Shown here piece by piece: positions 21,502 to 33,121 of a DNA stretch of 64,000 nucleotides. The position numbers and the translations under genes were made by a program. How positions within the stretch are numbered: position 1 is the first letter of the stretch; each line of letters starts with the position of its first letter. The notes under the pieces are model-generated. The model was not told the origin of the DNA, ran no database searches, and was given only the letters and a program-made list of their open reading frames with translations. This DNA comes from Azorinus chamasolen (Eukaryota > Mollusca > Bivalvia > Cardiida > Solecurtidae), in NCBI GenBank assembly GCA_963576725.1, contig OY755241.1:52827955-52891954 (forward strand), given 5' to 3'.

Positions 21502-22310
21502 ATAGAACTAATGCCACTGTTACTGAACAAAGAGATAAAGGGAGGGAAGAAAAAAGGTAGCATTCAGAATGGAGGCAATAGGTCGAAGAGAAGCAGGGAT
21601 GTACATCACAGTATGTAAACTCCGGTGTATCCCTTCCGGAAGCTGAGAATTTACTAATATTTTCTCTGACGGATGGGTGCCTACCACTTTGACAAGTAAG
21701 TTTGCACTAACTTAACACGTTAGCTTATATGAAATACACAATCTATGACGGTGATACAGTTTTAAAACATTCAACACACCTCTTCCTACAATGTTTTGAT
21801 AAATAAACATTAAATATTGGACATGATCCTCGCTGTGCATCAAGTGAAAACAACAGGTGCTTCAAACGGGTATCGTAAATTCTATCCATTGAAACATTAC
21901 CGCACCACGCATGATGGAAATGGTAAAATGAATGAAGTATCTACCAGAAAAGTATAATGTACCATGAAAATATTAATGTTACACGAAAAATTCGTCATAA
22001 ATAAATATGACCTAATGTCACTGCCTGTATGACTAGCTGCAATAAGACTGTATAACTAGCTGAGATTTATAATGAATAAACTGTATGACTAGCTGAGATC
22101 TCTTGTCTTCGTTACGAAACGAGGGGCGTTAAGTGTTTATAAAATTGAATCTAGAAAATGAAGGCAGCGAACATCTATGCAATACGAGTATACTCGTTAT
22201 ATATTGCATAACAGATTATTCCGACGAGTGTCAAACCTTTTGAAACCTGGTCAGACACGGTATTTTGGTTTGAATAGCACCTTTTGCATAGCCCGCAGTC
22301 CCATTTTCTA

Positions 22311-22409
22311 CAGTCAATCTGTGTAATCAGTCATTTCGTGAAATGACTGAAAATTTCAGTCATTTCGTGAAATGACTCAAATTGAGAGGTCATTATTACA
22401 CAGATTGAC
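22311..22409. repeat. nested inverted repeat with two GTCATTTCGTGAAATGAC palindromes
   Basis: The outer arms AGTCAATCTGTGTAAT and ATTACACAGATTGACT enclose two copies of the perfect 18-bp palindrome GTCATTTCGTGAAATGAC separated by AAAATTTCA-type sequence. A further half (GTGAAATGACTTTAA) lies at 22,438. It could be a compact non-autonomous transposon or a cluster of transposase-binding sites. Confidence 0.7.
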
Positions 22410-23055
22410 TAGAGATCATTAACGGGATTCGGGCAATGTGTGAAATGACTTTAATTTAATTAATTCAACATCAATTTTTCATTCACATCATTATATATGT
22501 ATATTTTTGTTTAATATTATAACTTTATTAACTATTACTTAAGACACATTGTACATTTTTATTAATATTTATGAAACTTTATTCGTATTAAATTTAATAT
22601 ACATGCAATTTTACAATAGTGATGTTTGTAGTTTTTAAGATACTGTTATTAACATAAACTGCTTAATTACATACACACATACATATCTTTTATTCAACAT
22701 TAAACGTACATAGTCGTTTATAGTCTACATTCAATAAACAGAGTGGTGAAGAACACCGTAGTGAAAAACGGTCTCATCGCTTAACAGAGAAGTTCTTGCA
22801 TATGAAAATTTACAACAGTAACAATTGAGAGTGGATCCATTATATATATACATATAGTTGTTATTAACAATCTGTTATTTGACAAACGATAATCATAGAA
22901 GTCTTAAGCATAAGTTTTATGTATTCTAATATCGGTTGTTATCATATAAAAAAATAAGCATGATATATTTATCTAAGGAAGTTATTTATCTTTATAAATC
23001 GTTGTTTTGATATGTGTATAGCTAAAACTGCTAATTTCTGAGATATAATGTTCCC
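22410..23055. other. AT-rich, no gene; LINE 3' flank
   Basis: Very AT-rich sequence downstream (minus-strand sense) of the LINE stop codon. It may include the LINE 3'UTR, but no poly-A, microsatellite tail or target duplication could be placed with confidence. Confidence 0.4.
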
Positions 23056-23056
23056 T

Positions 23057-25260
23057 TTATTTAAATGCAAAATAAATATATTTCGATAGATTGAGGAGGG
23101 TTTTCGTGGATTTCGTCATCATGAGATTGTCCAATTTGTTGAGATTTGGCCATCTACAGTAATATCGCTTCAGGTATTTTTCTCTTATTTCTTTAAATCT
23201 TGGGCAAACTAATAGAAAGTGGTATTCTGATTTTATGACGTCTAAACTGCATAGTGTGCATTTTCTGTCGTCACGTGGTATATTTTGGTAGCGCCCGGTT
23301 TCTATTGCGAGTTTGTGAGACGATTGTCTAAGCGTAATTCTGTGCTTGTTATTTCTTATGCAATTAAGGTATTTTTCTTGCGTTAGTTCGTGTTTAAATC
23401 TGCAATATGATTCTAGTCTTTTGGAGTTATTTATGTTGGCATATCATGTTTGTTTATATAAATCTTTTATTCTCGTTTGTATTGTTGTGACGTTTGTTTC
23501 ATCGGTTAGCTGATTTAACCATATAGGACAATCCTAAGTTATCGAGCATGATTTTTACCTGCATGGCCCAGTTACCGCGGGTATGTGTATTGTTATCAGT
23601 GTCATTTTTTAGCATTAAATATATTACTTGGCCATTTTAAACTGAGACTCATCAATTTCCGTTAGCGGTTCCGGCTAAACTCGGATGAATTCGATTATCG
23701 TACATACCAATACATACGAATATATACGGAATATGCACGGGGTCTCAGTTTAATCCGGTCAAGTAATACCTGTTTAAGTAACGTGTTATCATTCATTTGT
23801 AGGAGTCATGACCAGTATTTGATTACGTTTAGTTTTCGGATTACCTGTAAAGGGAGTCTACCTAGTTCGCCATATAGCCCTGTGATATTTGTTGATTTTT
23901 TAACACATATTATTCGTCTACAGAATTTATTATGTATATTTTATATTTCTTTTCCATCGTGCATGCCCCATACTTGAGATCCATAGTGTAGAACAGGTGT
24001 GACTAAGGTGTCGAAAAGATTACATTTTTCTAATATTGGTAGATTTATTTCATTAAAAATACAAAATAAATTATGCATGGAGTATGATGCATGCTGGGCT
24101 AGTAGTTTCTGTGTTTTGTACCAGCTACCGTTTTTATGAAAATATATTCCCAGGTATTTAAAGGCTGTTACGCTTTCTAGGATACTAGTGTCCATTGTAA
24201 ATTGGACTGTAGCTGGTCTTCCTCTCTCAAATATCTTAATTTTGGTTTTGGCTGTGTTGACCTTAAGTCCCCATGTATTACAACAGTAATTAGATATGTT
24301 ATTTAACATGCTTTGTAAACTTGTTGGGGATGTACTGAAGACCACAGCATCATCTGCATATAATATTATACATAATTTTAGGTCGTTGATACTGAAGATG
24401 CCATCGATATCTGCGTTTATGTTGTTTGCTAAGTCATTGATGTAAAACATGAACAATAGAGATGAGCTGGGATCACCTTGTTTCAATCCTACCGAGGAGT
24501 CAAGGCTGTCTGAGATATTTTTGTGTATCGGATACGGGATTTTACTACCGAATACATAGCTTTTAATGACGTTACGAATTTGGAACTGATTTGCTCTTTT
24601 AATAGTTTGTGCCATAGGAGAGATCTATCAATTTTGTCAAACGCTTTCTCGAAATCTAAAAATGCACAGTATATTTTTTTACCTGAGTTTAAGACCTTCG
24701 TTATTATAGCGTGTAATATGAATATACAGTCAGTGGTTGATTTATTCTTTTGGAAGCCGAATTGATTTTCTGTTAATTTATTGTGTTTTTCAGACCAGTT
24801 TGTTAGTCTGTTAAGCATTATTTGTGAAAATATTTTTGCTAAGATGTTTATTAGTTTTATCCCTCTGTATTTTTCTGCTTCGTTTGTGGACCCGCCTTTA
24901 TGGAGGGGCGTTATTATCCCGTTACCCCAGGATGTCGGATATTCTACACTGTTAAAGATTTTATTGAATAATTTGTGGAGAAAAGGTGATATGATTTCTT
25001 ATGAAGTTTTAAATACTTCAGAGGAGAGATCATCTGGTCCAGGGCTTTTGAATTTTTCTGTGAGAATATTGCACGTTTGATTTCCTCTTCTGATATTTCG
25101 CAGTCTAAGTCATTATCTCGTATAATGTAGTTTTCGTTATCTGGATCACGGATATGTGAAGGTGTGCTATTTTCTCTCTCGTATAGTGATTGGAAATGGT
25201 TGAATAAATATTTTATATCGAGGTCTGTGTCTATTTGTTGTTTATTAATTGGTTCGTTTG
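23057..25260 (-). pseudogene. dead LINE (non-LTR retrotransposon), 5' truncated
   Basis: The minus strand reads through a non-LTR reverse transcriptase broken by frameshifts and stops. In order there is an N-terminal thumb-proximal piece (about 25,130-24,980, EEIKRAIF then a KSPGPDD-like segment in a shifted frame). Next is fingers/palm (24,818-24,490, NQFGFQKNKSTTD, AFLDFEKAFDKIDR). Then comes the GLKQGDP and YADDAVV catalytic box (24,480-24,340) and NTAKTKI, followed by YLGIYF (about 24,160). Last is a C-terminal domain with ENRKCTLCSLDV-like and EYHFLLVCP zinc-finger wording (about 23,280-23,180), ending at a stop near 23,057. No endonuclease domain is visible, so the 5' half is missing. 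The layout is that of LINEs common in molluscs; the clade is not assigned. Confidence 0.85.
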
Positions 25261-26860
25261 ATATTACAATAATTAAGTGATAAAAACAGATACATGCTAC
25301 TGATTGGATAATAACTTAATTGATGTGTTTGTTTTATCTGGCCTTTTCATTAAGTTTCTATACACTATGGGTGAATATAAAATAACTTTAACTTACTGGT
25401 AACATAACCGTTTGAATTCGTCTCGATTTAACGATGCCGAAGCGTGTTGAAAATCAAATTTTTCAAGCTTTCATTCTCCTTGCATCTGACATAAGCCTTT
25501 CTGACGTCGAAAGACACCGTTTTTGTCAGCGAAACTCAATCTTTAACCTTTGACGACGTTTTCAGCAAAATGAAAGCGAAAACGACGCATTTTCCATCAG
25601 ACGACCAAAAAATAGCGACCTTACGTTAAAAGTACCAGCATCCAGCTTGGGATATACAGTAATACTGTTTCAAATTGCCCTCTCACAAACCCAAATCCAA
25701 TACGAGCTAGGAGGTCGTATATATTGCACATAATTAATAATCGAAGTCGTCGTCTTTAATTTGCTTTGGGCTCGACGTCATTTTCGCAGACTCAAGCAAA
25801 ATGAACAAAATATTTTTTTTAACCATAAGTGTCGTGTCAATATGAGCTTTGATGGTGACTGAACACACGTTGGCTAGGTGAATGTTGGTGATCTTAGAGG
25901 TGCACTACTTCCAATATTTAAACGCCATTACAGATGACGTTGTTCGACGTTACGTCGGGTCAATGCGCTCTAGAATTAATGAAATTACTTGATGGAGAGG
26001 TGGAAATAGATGGTGATGAACGAGATACAAATTTAAAACATATTCCTGCAGATAACATCATACGTTGAAATTTGACCCCTACTGCGTTTGACGCATCAAC
26101 ATTGTCGTTTTGGTACAGATGATTTAACAAAAGACAAAAGTGTCATAGCGGTCGATAAATTACCTAAATTTTGGTACCAAATTTGCATATCTAAATCTTA
26201 AAAGTACCATAAAAATGTGGCCAAACCAAAGTGCACCGTTTCTTTTTTTATGTCAGTATAGAAGAACATAAAGACTTGCGCATATAGCCTCGTTCTGAAA
26301 ATTGCATATCTGAGTATGCATACAATATCAGATTTAATTTAACTATGACAGCCTTCTACCAAAACACGTCTAAGTAATATAGTGTAAATAAGGTAATACA
26401 AATGTAAAGGATATGCGCAGCTAACTTACAGTAAAATCACGACTGGTCATACAGTGACATTTTATAAATAAGCAGCTAGTCGTACATCATTCCAGTTTGT
26501 AGAAATCACATTATGTTGTGTTTTTCTGTTTGTTTCATTAACAGACACGTCGGTTACATTAATATATTTTCGCTGCGGGTGACAATTAGAAGTGTGTCAG
26601 CAGAAATTAACTACAGGTGTCGCTGGAACAGTTTTAAATCACGCTTCAACGACGTGTCAGTAAGCGATGGCAGTGATCAGAGGCTTATTTCAGAGAGATC
26701 TTGCTTCAGATTCGGAAGATATTTGGTGAAGAGAAAGTAAATTATCTTACTAGTGTACAGGGTCACAGCTTTCAATTGTTTGTGCACACAGGGCTAGTAA
26801 AATGAAGGTAAATCCTACCCGCTTCGCAGGAATGTTGCTTACTCAGTGACATTTTGTCAC
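25261..26860. other. no gene recognised
   Basis: It contains moderately CG-containing sequence (25,430-26,050) without a long ORF. The 26,513-26,740 plus-strand frame (75 codons) has no recognisable family and sits just inside the right inverted bracket. Its base composition differs slightly from the AT-rich surroundings, which could mean an old coding fragment. Confidence 0.35.
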
Positions 26861-27009
26861 TTCGCTGATCTCAGCTTCCGGAAGGGATACACCGGAGTTT
26901 ACATACTGTGTACATGGTACATGATTACGCTACTTGGAAAAAGAGCATAAACAGGAATGGAACTAAATCGTTTGGTGTTAAGAATGAATACATGCCTTGT
27001 TTGGAAGAA

Positions 27010-27240
27010 AACAAGTCGGATGTTGATCATTTCCCTCATGAATATTAATTTAAGTAGTACTGTATGAATATTCATGGAATACATTTTATTATTACACATC
27101 AACAAAGACACATTTGGCTGTAACATATTCATATCTTTATTATTCCTAGACAGAGCTGACCCTGATCAGACGGCTCCTATAGGAGCCGTCTTATCTCGGT
27201 CTATTCTGTTTGCAAAGGTGTTAAAGGTTGTTTATATGGG
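27010..27240. mobile_element. family A MITE, rearranged
   Basis: The interval 27,140-27,225 holds a strong hairpin (AGCTGACCCTGATCAGACGG CTCC/GGAG and inverse). The flanks show CATTTCCCTCATGAATATTA and ATTCATGGAATAC. TTAA termini are not intact. Confidence 0.55.
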
Positions 27241-27782
27241 GGAGCAGGTTTATGTAAAGTTGTATTATACATATGGTACTATCTACAATAAGGATTACTA
27301 GATCAAAGTCGTGTTTCTCCAGATATGGTCATTGTTCTTGAAGAACTCGTCGTACACATCTTGTGCCAAAAAGCATAAACGCACAGACAAACTGCAGAGA
27401 TTCCGAGGCTCAAACATTTCACCTGAAGAATAAATGTGAGCAACGTCATATGCAATGTAGACTGAGACCAGGGACTCTTAAATCCGGTACAGGAAGCCGT
27501 GACTAATGTTTAGATGTTGCGAGTCCCTGATTGGTTATAAATTGAAATAAAAAAAGAGAAAATAAAAATGAGCAGAACTATTTGCATTATAATTATCTCA
27601 TTTTTATTAGCCGGATTTTTCGAGAAAAATCTTGGCTTTTAGTATGGCAAAAACCGGGCGGACGGGCGATTGGGCGGGCGGGTGTCGCTGCGTCGTTAAC
27701 AAAACTTTAACATTGCTTATAACTTCTGAATTACTTAAGCTAGACAATTCATATTCGAAATCTCAATTTAACGGAAAAACTG

Positions 27783-28118
27783 CTTAAGCAAGGATATATA
27801 TACCATAAACTAAGAAAAACTTTCTCTAATTTTTACTATCGAAATCTCTCGCTTATTGGCAAGTACCACTGTAATCTCAAGGTGCTTCTGGGACACGGTA
27901 TTTCAAATCCTGAATTTTATGGTGATGTGATTTACAAACTTCGTAAAATTATTGGACATACCCATTTTCTCACTTTGTTCATCAAATCTGTTAAACAATT
28001 CATTAAAAAGGGATATGATCCTGTAGTATTACAACATACTGCATGTTTGGTTGTGAACCCTTTTACAGTTGGCAATCACGCTGGCCTCTTTGCATGTACG
28101 CCGACAAGAAAGGTTTAG
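27783..28118 (+). pseudogene. decayed retroelement-like ORF fragment
   Basis: A frame open from at least 27,783 to 28,118 encodes a segment containing FYYRNLSL, LLGHGISNPEFYGDVIYKLR and TACLVVNP. I believe similar strings recur in predicted retroelement-type proteins of marine invertebrates, but I cannot name the family with certainty. There is no start codon with context and no downstream domain, and the following sequence is a tandem-repeat element. Treat it as a fragment. Confidence 0.35.
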
Positions 28119-28369
28119 TACTCTATGAAGGCGACCTCTTAAATCCAGAAATGGAAAGAGAACGTCGGATATCTGTACTATTTCATTTTTGTCGAACCTT
28201 TATTACTTTTCTACAGTTACTCTGTTTGCAGCTCAATCATTGAGGACACTAGCGATAGGTGGATACAGTATGTTCACTTAAATGTTTTCGTTATACATGC
28301 ACTTTACCACTGTTTTTGCCGTCGCGGTTGTTGTAGATTAGACGGAGAGGGGATACGTTTATTTACACT

Positions 28370-28628
28370 GTTTGTCTTTTAGGGTGGGGATGGAATAAGT
28401 GTGAGGTTGGGCGCCCATAAACAGGTTTAACCCCCCCCCAGTGACTTTTGTCACTGACCGTTCCAAGGCGGTACTTCCATCGTCCTCCTATTGTATGTTT
28501 GTTTTGTCTTTGTGCGTCTCTTGTTGTTTTTATAGTTATGTACATTTGCTGTTTCCTTGTGTTGCTGTTCGGGCGACTGTTTGTTCTGTATGTGGTGTTT
28601 CCTGCATGACTCATTTTTGTACTTTTGG
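28370..28628. mobile_element. short dispersed element, GTGACTTTTGTCACTGACC family (copy 1)
   Basis: About 260 bp, from TTTGTCTTTTAGGGTGGGG to CATGACTCATTTTTGTACTTT. It contains GGGCGCCCATAAAC, a C-run and the AGTGACTTTTGTCACT palindrome. Other copies are 35,462-35,676 (plus) and 38,354-38,597 (minus). It is non-coding, and ORFs over it are shadows. Confidence 0.7.
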
Positions 28629-29619
28629 TATGAAGATAGCTTTGGAGAAGGCATTTCACTTGATACAAGGATACATGAAATCAGGCCTAGGTCAGGGTCA
28701 TATTTCCAAAACTTTGCCGTCGTTAACAAAACTTTAATATTGTTTATAACTTCTGAATTACTTAAGTTAGACCATTCATATCTGGTATGCAGATAGCTTG
28801 TGTGAAGGCCTTTCACTTGATAGGAGGATACATGAAATCAGGTCAAGGTCACTATTTCGACAACTTTGCCGTTTTTAACAAACTTTAACATTGCTATAAC
28901 TTTTGAACTACAAATGCTAGGCATTTCATCTTTGGTATACAGATAGCTTGGGTAAAGGCATTTCACATTGTACAAGGATACATGTAATCAGGTCAAGGTC
29001 AAGGTCACTATTTAGAAAACTTTGCCGTTGTTAACAAACTTTAACATTGCTATAACTTCTGAACTACAAATGCTAGGCAATTCATCTTTGGTATACAGAT
29101 GGCTTTGGTAAAGGCATTTCAGTTTATATAAAGCTATTTGAAACTAGGGCAAGGTCAATGTCACTATTTTGACAAGTTGGCCATCATTGAAAAACTTCAA
29201 CATTTTGTCTTAACTTCTGAACCACATATGCTAATCATGTACGATATGGAGATAGCTTTGGTGAAAGCCTATCAGTAGTTACAAGGATACATGAATTGGG
29301 GTCAAGGTAAAGGTCACTATTTTGAAAACTTGGCTGTTTTGAACAAACTTTAATATTTTGCTATAACTTCTGATCTACGAACGCTAGGCAATGCACCTTT
29401 GGAATTCAGATAGCTTTTAACTTCTGAGCTACATATGCTAGACAATTTATATCTGGTGTGCAGATAGCTTCCTCCACGTGTAATTAGTTTGACGTCGTGA
29501 ACTAACTGAAACTATGTTGAAGCGACTTAAAAATCTATGTCAGTAAAAAATCATTAGGTAAATTGTTAACACAAAAAAATCCGGCTTTAATGCGGTTTCC
29601 GCAATTTTGCTTGTATTAT

Positions 29620-30195
29620 AATTATTATTATTATTAAGATTTAATTCTTTTATTATTGTTATTATGTGGCGTCATTACAACTTTAGACCCACGTTTTTCC
29701 ATGTTCTATTATTCGTATATTGGCATCTTAATAACATACATCGCTATCTCTATCCAGCCCGCTCTCCTTGGTTGACTCTCTCTCCTAAGTTATATACACA
29801 CTGACCCTGATAAACATACTCATTGTCCAGACTTATTTGACAGCTGAACCCTATAACTTGGTTTCTTGACATAATGATAAATATATATACACTGCAGGTA
29901 CATGCTCCCAAAGTACCTTGGGAGTACATATACAGTAACCTTCCACCAGTAGTAACTTTTAACCAGTAACATAATTAAATTATGTTACAATTATTATTAT
30001 TATAATTATTATTATCATTATCATTTGACTGAAATTATAAGCAGCATTTGGGATTTTATTTCGGAGAACTGACAAACGTTCTCATGCTAAAGTAGGGGAC
30101 TAGGGGTTATCCTGTTCATCATTTTGTATCCAGATGATAAGAGATATATAGCTGAACTTCAATATCTGCAAAAAAATGCAGATAGTTTTAAGTTT
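29620..30195. other. AT-rich spacer before duplicated block A
   Basis: It contains simple ATT/ATA repeats (29,610-29,640; 29,985-30,030) and nothing coding. The homology shared with block B begins near 30,200. Confidence 0.5.
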
Positions 30196-32709
30196 CAAGC
30201 TTCAAGTTTAAGAATGGACGTTTGTTCAATGTATTTATACAAAGATAAACACGGTGTCAAACAGTTTGAGACACCGAGATACTCGGCGTATCATCTACAT
30301 CCAAACTGTTTACAGACCCGTCTTCATGGCACTGAAGAGGTTAATGTCTGCAAATATTATCGTCAGCTGCATTTTCTCCTTCCATATATATTCAAAAATA
30401 AATGCCAGAGTGAAAAACAGCTGATGAGGTGCCGAGTTACTCGGCGGCTCATCTTGATCCAGACTGTTTGCAAAGGTTGGAATAAATGTTAAAAACCAAT
30501 GCAAAAGCAGTTGGCACAAACTCATACCTGTTTAAAGGAAAAGTTGCTTATATATCAGCAGTCAGTTGATCGTCTTTGGCCAAAACTTTGTATGTCCTTG
30601 CATACTCAAAACTACTAAGTAACAATGTTGCTCTGTTTTATCTCCTACCGTGTTTAAATATGTTTTACGCAGCCATTTTATGCTTGCGTTAAACCTCGCT
30701 TGTCAGTTTTTTCAAAGAACTAATTTTACGGAATAAGCCTAGTCTGTAAATACTGGAGCTATTCCAGGATGTAGTTTTACATAGAGCGATGCTTTTATAT
30801 AGCGCCTTACGCGCAAGGGATTTTCATGCATTGATTGAGCCCAGTACGGTTGTTTACAGTGATAATTAAAATTGGCTTCGCTGTGCTACGTTCAGTCAGT
30901 GGTTTTCTAGTTTGTGCGTTATGATAGTACTTCACAACAGCAGGTGTTAAGTGCTTGTGTGGCGGCCGTATAAAGTCGCCCCGTACTTCATCCTCAGTGT
31001 TGTAATATTTTCTTGTCCTTCGGGATAATTAGTTTTCATGTTATTAGTTTTGAAAATTGAATACTGCTTAAGCCGGTGCTAGGGGGCGTGAGTAGTGTTG
31101 CCCTTTTAATTACTACTCATGAACAGACTCAATAAAACCGAGTCTGCAATTTTCTCTTTTTGCATTTCTACTTCTGCTTTCGAGGGATCACCCATTTTCA
31201 GAATATATTTACATAATGCACATATATGATGGAACCTATAATATGACAGAGATAATGGTAAATTTTGTAAACATGATCTCACACTTTCAGAATATGTGTA
31301 CTTTACAACAGCAGGTCTTAAGTATTTGTGTGGCGGCCGTACTTGATTATCAGTGTTGTTATATTTTCTGGTCCTTCGGGATCATTAAATTTAGTGTTAT
31401 TAGTTTTGAAAATTGAATACTGCTTAAGCCGCTGCTAGGGTGCGTGAGTAGTGTTGCACTTTTAATTGCTACTCATGAACAGGCTCAATAAAATCGAGTC
31501 TGCAGTTTTCACGTTTCGCATTGCTACTTTTGCTTTCGATGGATCGCCCACTTTCAAATTATTGGTTAAGTCGATAATCAATTGCAGTATTACAAAGATC
31601 GCTGTTGCACGATTTTGTAGGAATTCAGATTATTATTTGTACTTGTATACAGAAGAACCTGTATTAAACGGTCATTCATTTATTAAACATAGGTTCTTAA
31701 AAACAGGTGGTTGCTTAATGCTGGGCAAAATAATGCAGCAAACACCTTTCTGCATTGCTTTTGATCTGTATGGTATGTGAAAAGATGATACCGACTCGAG
31801 GTTAAAATATTTTAAATGACCGTGAGTTGAAGTAGAGAGAAATTGAAAATACTTTTGGATACTTGGGTGCATATTTATAGATTGGAGTTCTATCAAAAGG
31901 TTTTTTAAATTTGTTCATAATTGATGGAGGGGTACCTGTATTGTGTTCATCAAGTCAATACATTAGTGTAGCTAAAAGGTGCATCAAATTGTTGGTGAAC
32001 ACAAAACCTACCACGAGATGCAGGATATAATTAATATGATGATGTAAGAGGTGGATGAGAGTGATATATGCTACTTGCATATCCTGCAATTGAATGATAA
32101 CAACGTAACGTTCGATGACGTTATGTAAAATTGCATCCTAAACAAAACTATTCTATGTCGAATATCGCTCAATATGTTTTGTTCTTACGGCATAACACAC
32201 ATACTTAGGCAAAAGTTGCCATTTGCATGTTGTGTTTGTTGAAATCTACAATCGAACACTTTTATCTTCCTAAGGGAAAGCATACTCTATGAAAAAGATA
32301 TGACTATACATAGATAAACATTGTGTCACTAGTAATAACTATAAGGTGGGAGTCCTACATATTACACCAATATGTACATCAACAGATGTTACCCCCAATA
32401 TGCAGATCTACATATGCATACTTTAAACTGAATCAGGATATCAATGCACATTTCACAATACATACCGACATGTACAAATCTCAAACTGAATCATGTTACC
32501 AATACAATCCTACATATACACACTTACAACTGACAGAACCAAGTTACAGAAAACAGAATTATACTGTTTGCAAAGCTGTATCTCTTACGTGACAGAGTAA
32601 AGAAAGTTGATATAAATATAATGGGCATCGATGTATGCTCAGGGGTTTTGTTATCTGTATAAAGTAAAATTACAACAACAACACACACAACATTTAAACT
32701 GCTTGACGA

Positions 32710-32715
32710 TTTATT
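32710..32715 (-). terminator. polyadenylation signal of macin 2
   Basis: AATAAA on the minus strand lies 26 bases after the TGA of macin 2, in the conserved context TGCAATAAATCGTCAAGCAG. The same context is kept at macin 4. Confidence 0.6.
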
Positions 32716-32741
32716 GCATTTGGTTCACATGTCCAAATAAT

Positions 32742-33023
32742 TCAAAATGCACACCAAGATGGTTTGCGATCAGTGCGAGTTCTCGAACACTGACATCGCC
32801 AAGACTTGTCAGCAAAGGGGCATGTAGAATGCGATCGAATACACGATCCAGTGGTGTGTCGATTGCATTGACATCGGCTTTGACAATCTTGCCGCATAAT
32901 GCTATTCGGGAATGAAGGACCCGTTGTGCATCGTGACCAGGTATCCCAACAGTCGCCGATAACATTCCCGTGAACGACAGCAACCAGCACCACGCACATA
33001 ATAGCCAGGGTACAATACTTCAT
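32742..33023 (-). CDS. macin-family antimicrobial peptide precursor 2 (block A)
   Basis: The 93-residue precursor has a signal peptide of about 19 residues (MKYCTLAIMCVVLVAVVHG). The mature peptide starts near NVIGDCWDTWSRC and has ten cysteines spaced as in macin 1: DC-RC-DC-RCQC-SC-TC-RCQC-WC, ending SWCAF. It is cationic (many Arg) and presumably secreted by haemocytes or mucosa against bacteria (family knowledge). It is a single uninterrupted exon with start, stop and polyadenylation signal. Closest relatives in the window are the block C copy and the broken block B copy. It differs from them at several variable loop positions (TGPSFPNSIMRQ), which would suit functional divergence. Confidence 0.85.
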   Translation of the reverse strand: MKYCTLAIMCVVLVAVVHGNVIGDCWDTWSRCTTGPSFPNSIMRQDCQSRCQCNRHTTGSCIRSHSTCPFADKSWRCQCSRTRTDRKPSWCAF

Positions 33024-33104
33024 GACGGATTCACACTAAAAATATTTGTGCAATCTGGATCAACTAGAGATCTAAAATGAAACAATCCTTCTCTGGCCAC
33101 TTAA

Positions 33105-33121
33105 AAGTAATCATATATTGG
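33105..33121 (-). promoter_or_regulatory. candidate core promoter shared by macins 2-4
   Basis: CAATATATGATTACTTTTAA on the minus strand lies about 90 bases before the ATG. The same CAATATATGAT string is found at 53,655-53,665 and 56,898-56,908, with spacing of about 90-94 bases to the corresponding ATG. The intervening segment TTTTAGATCTCTAGTTGATC is also conserved. A TATA-like role is inferred. Confidence 0.4.

Larger units (their letters stand above)
21607..26907. other. 5.3-kb stretch bracketed by a ~42-bp inverted repeat
   Basis: The left bracket (about 21,607-21,650) reads CAGTATGTAAACTCCGGTGT then ATCCCTTCCGGAAGCTGAGA. The right bracket (about 26,868-26,907) is its reverse complement. 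Such brackets can be terminal repeats of one large DNA transposon or two separate short elements in opposite orientation. The interior holds a dead LINE, an inverted-repeat structure at 22.3 kb and no recognisable transposase. Target duplication is not clear. Confidence 0.45.
27600..29615. repeat. tandem-repeat element with GCCGGATTTTTC end
   Basis: The left end contains AGCCGGATTTTTCGAGAAAA, a short hairpin, and a GGGCGGACGGGCGATTGGGC tract. From 28,660 to 29,470 there are about five diverged ~160-bp units with TAACTTCTGAACTAC, TACAGATAGCTTTGG and GGTCAAGGTCACTATTT. The right end has CCGGCTTTAATGCGGTTTCC. The start of a similar element (CCGGTTTTTCCACGG, GCGGGCGGGCGG) appears at 63,846-64,000. 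It is non-coding and possibly a rolling-circle or other non-autonomous element. Confidence 0.55.

Noticed and set aside
32711..32983. 90-codon minus-strand ORF overlapping macin 2
   Set aside because: It is an out-of-frame shadow of the macin coding exon, without cysteine pattern or signal peptide.
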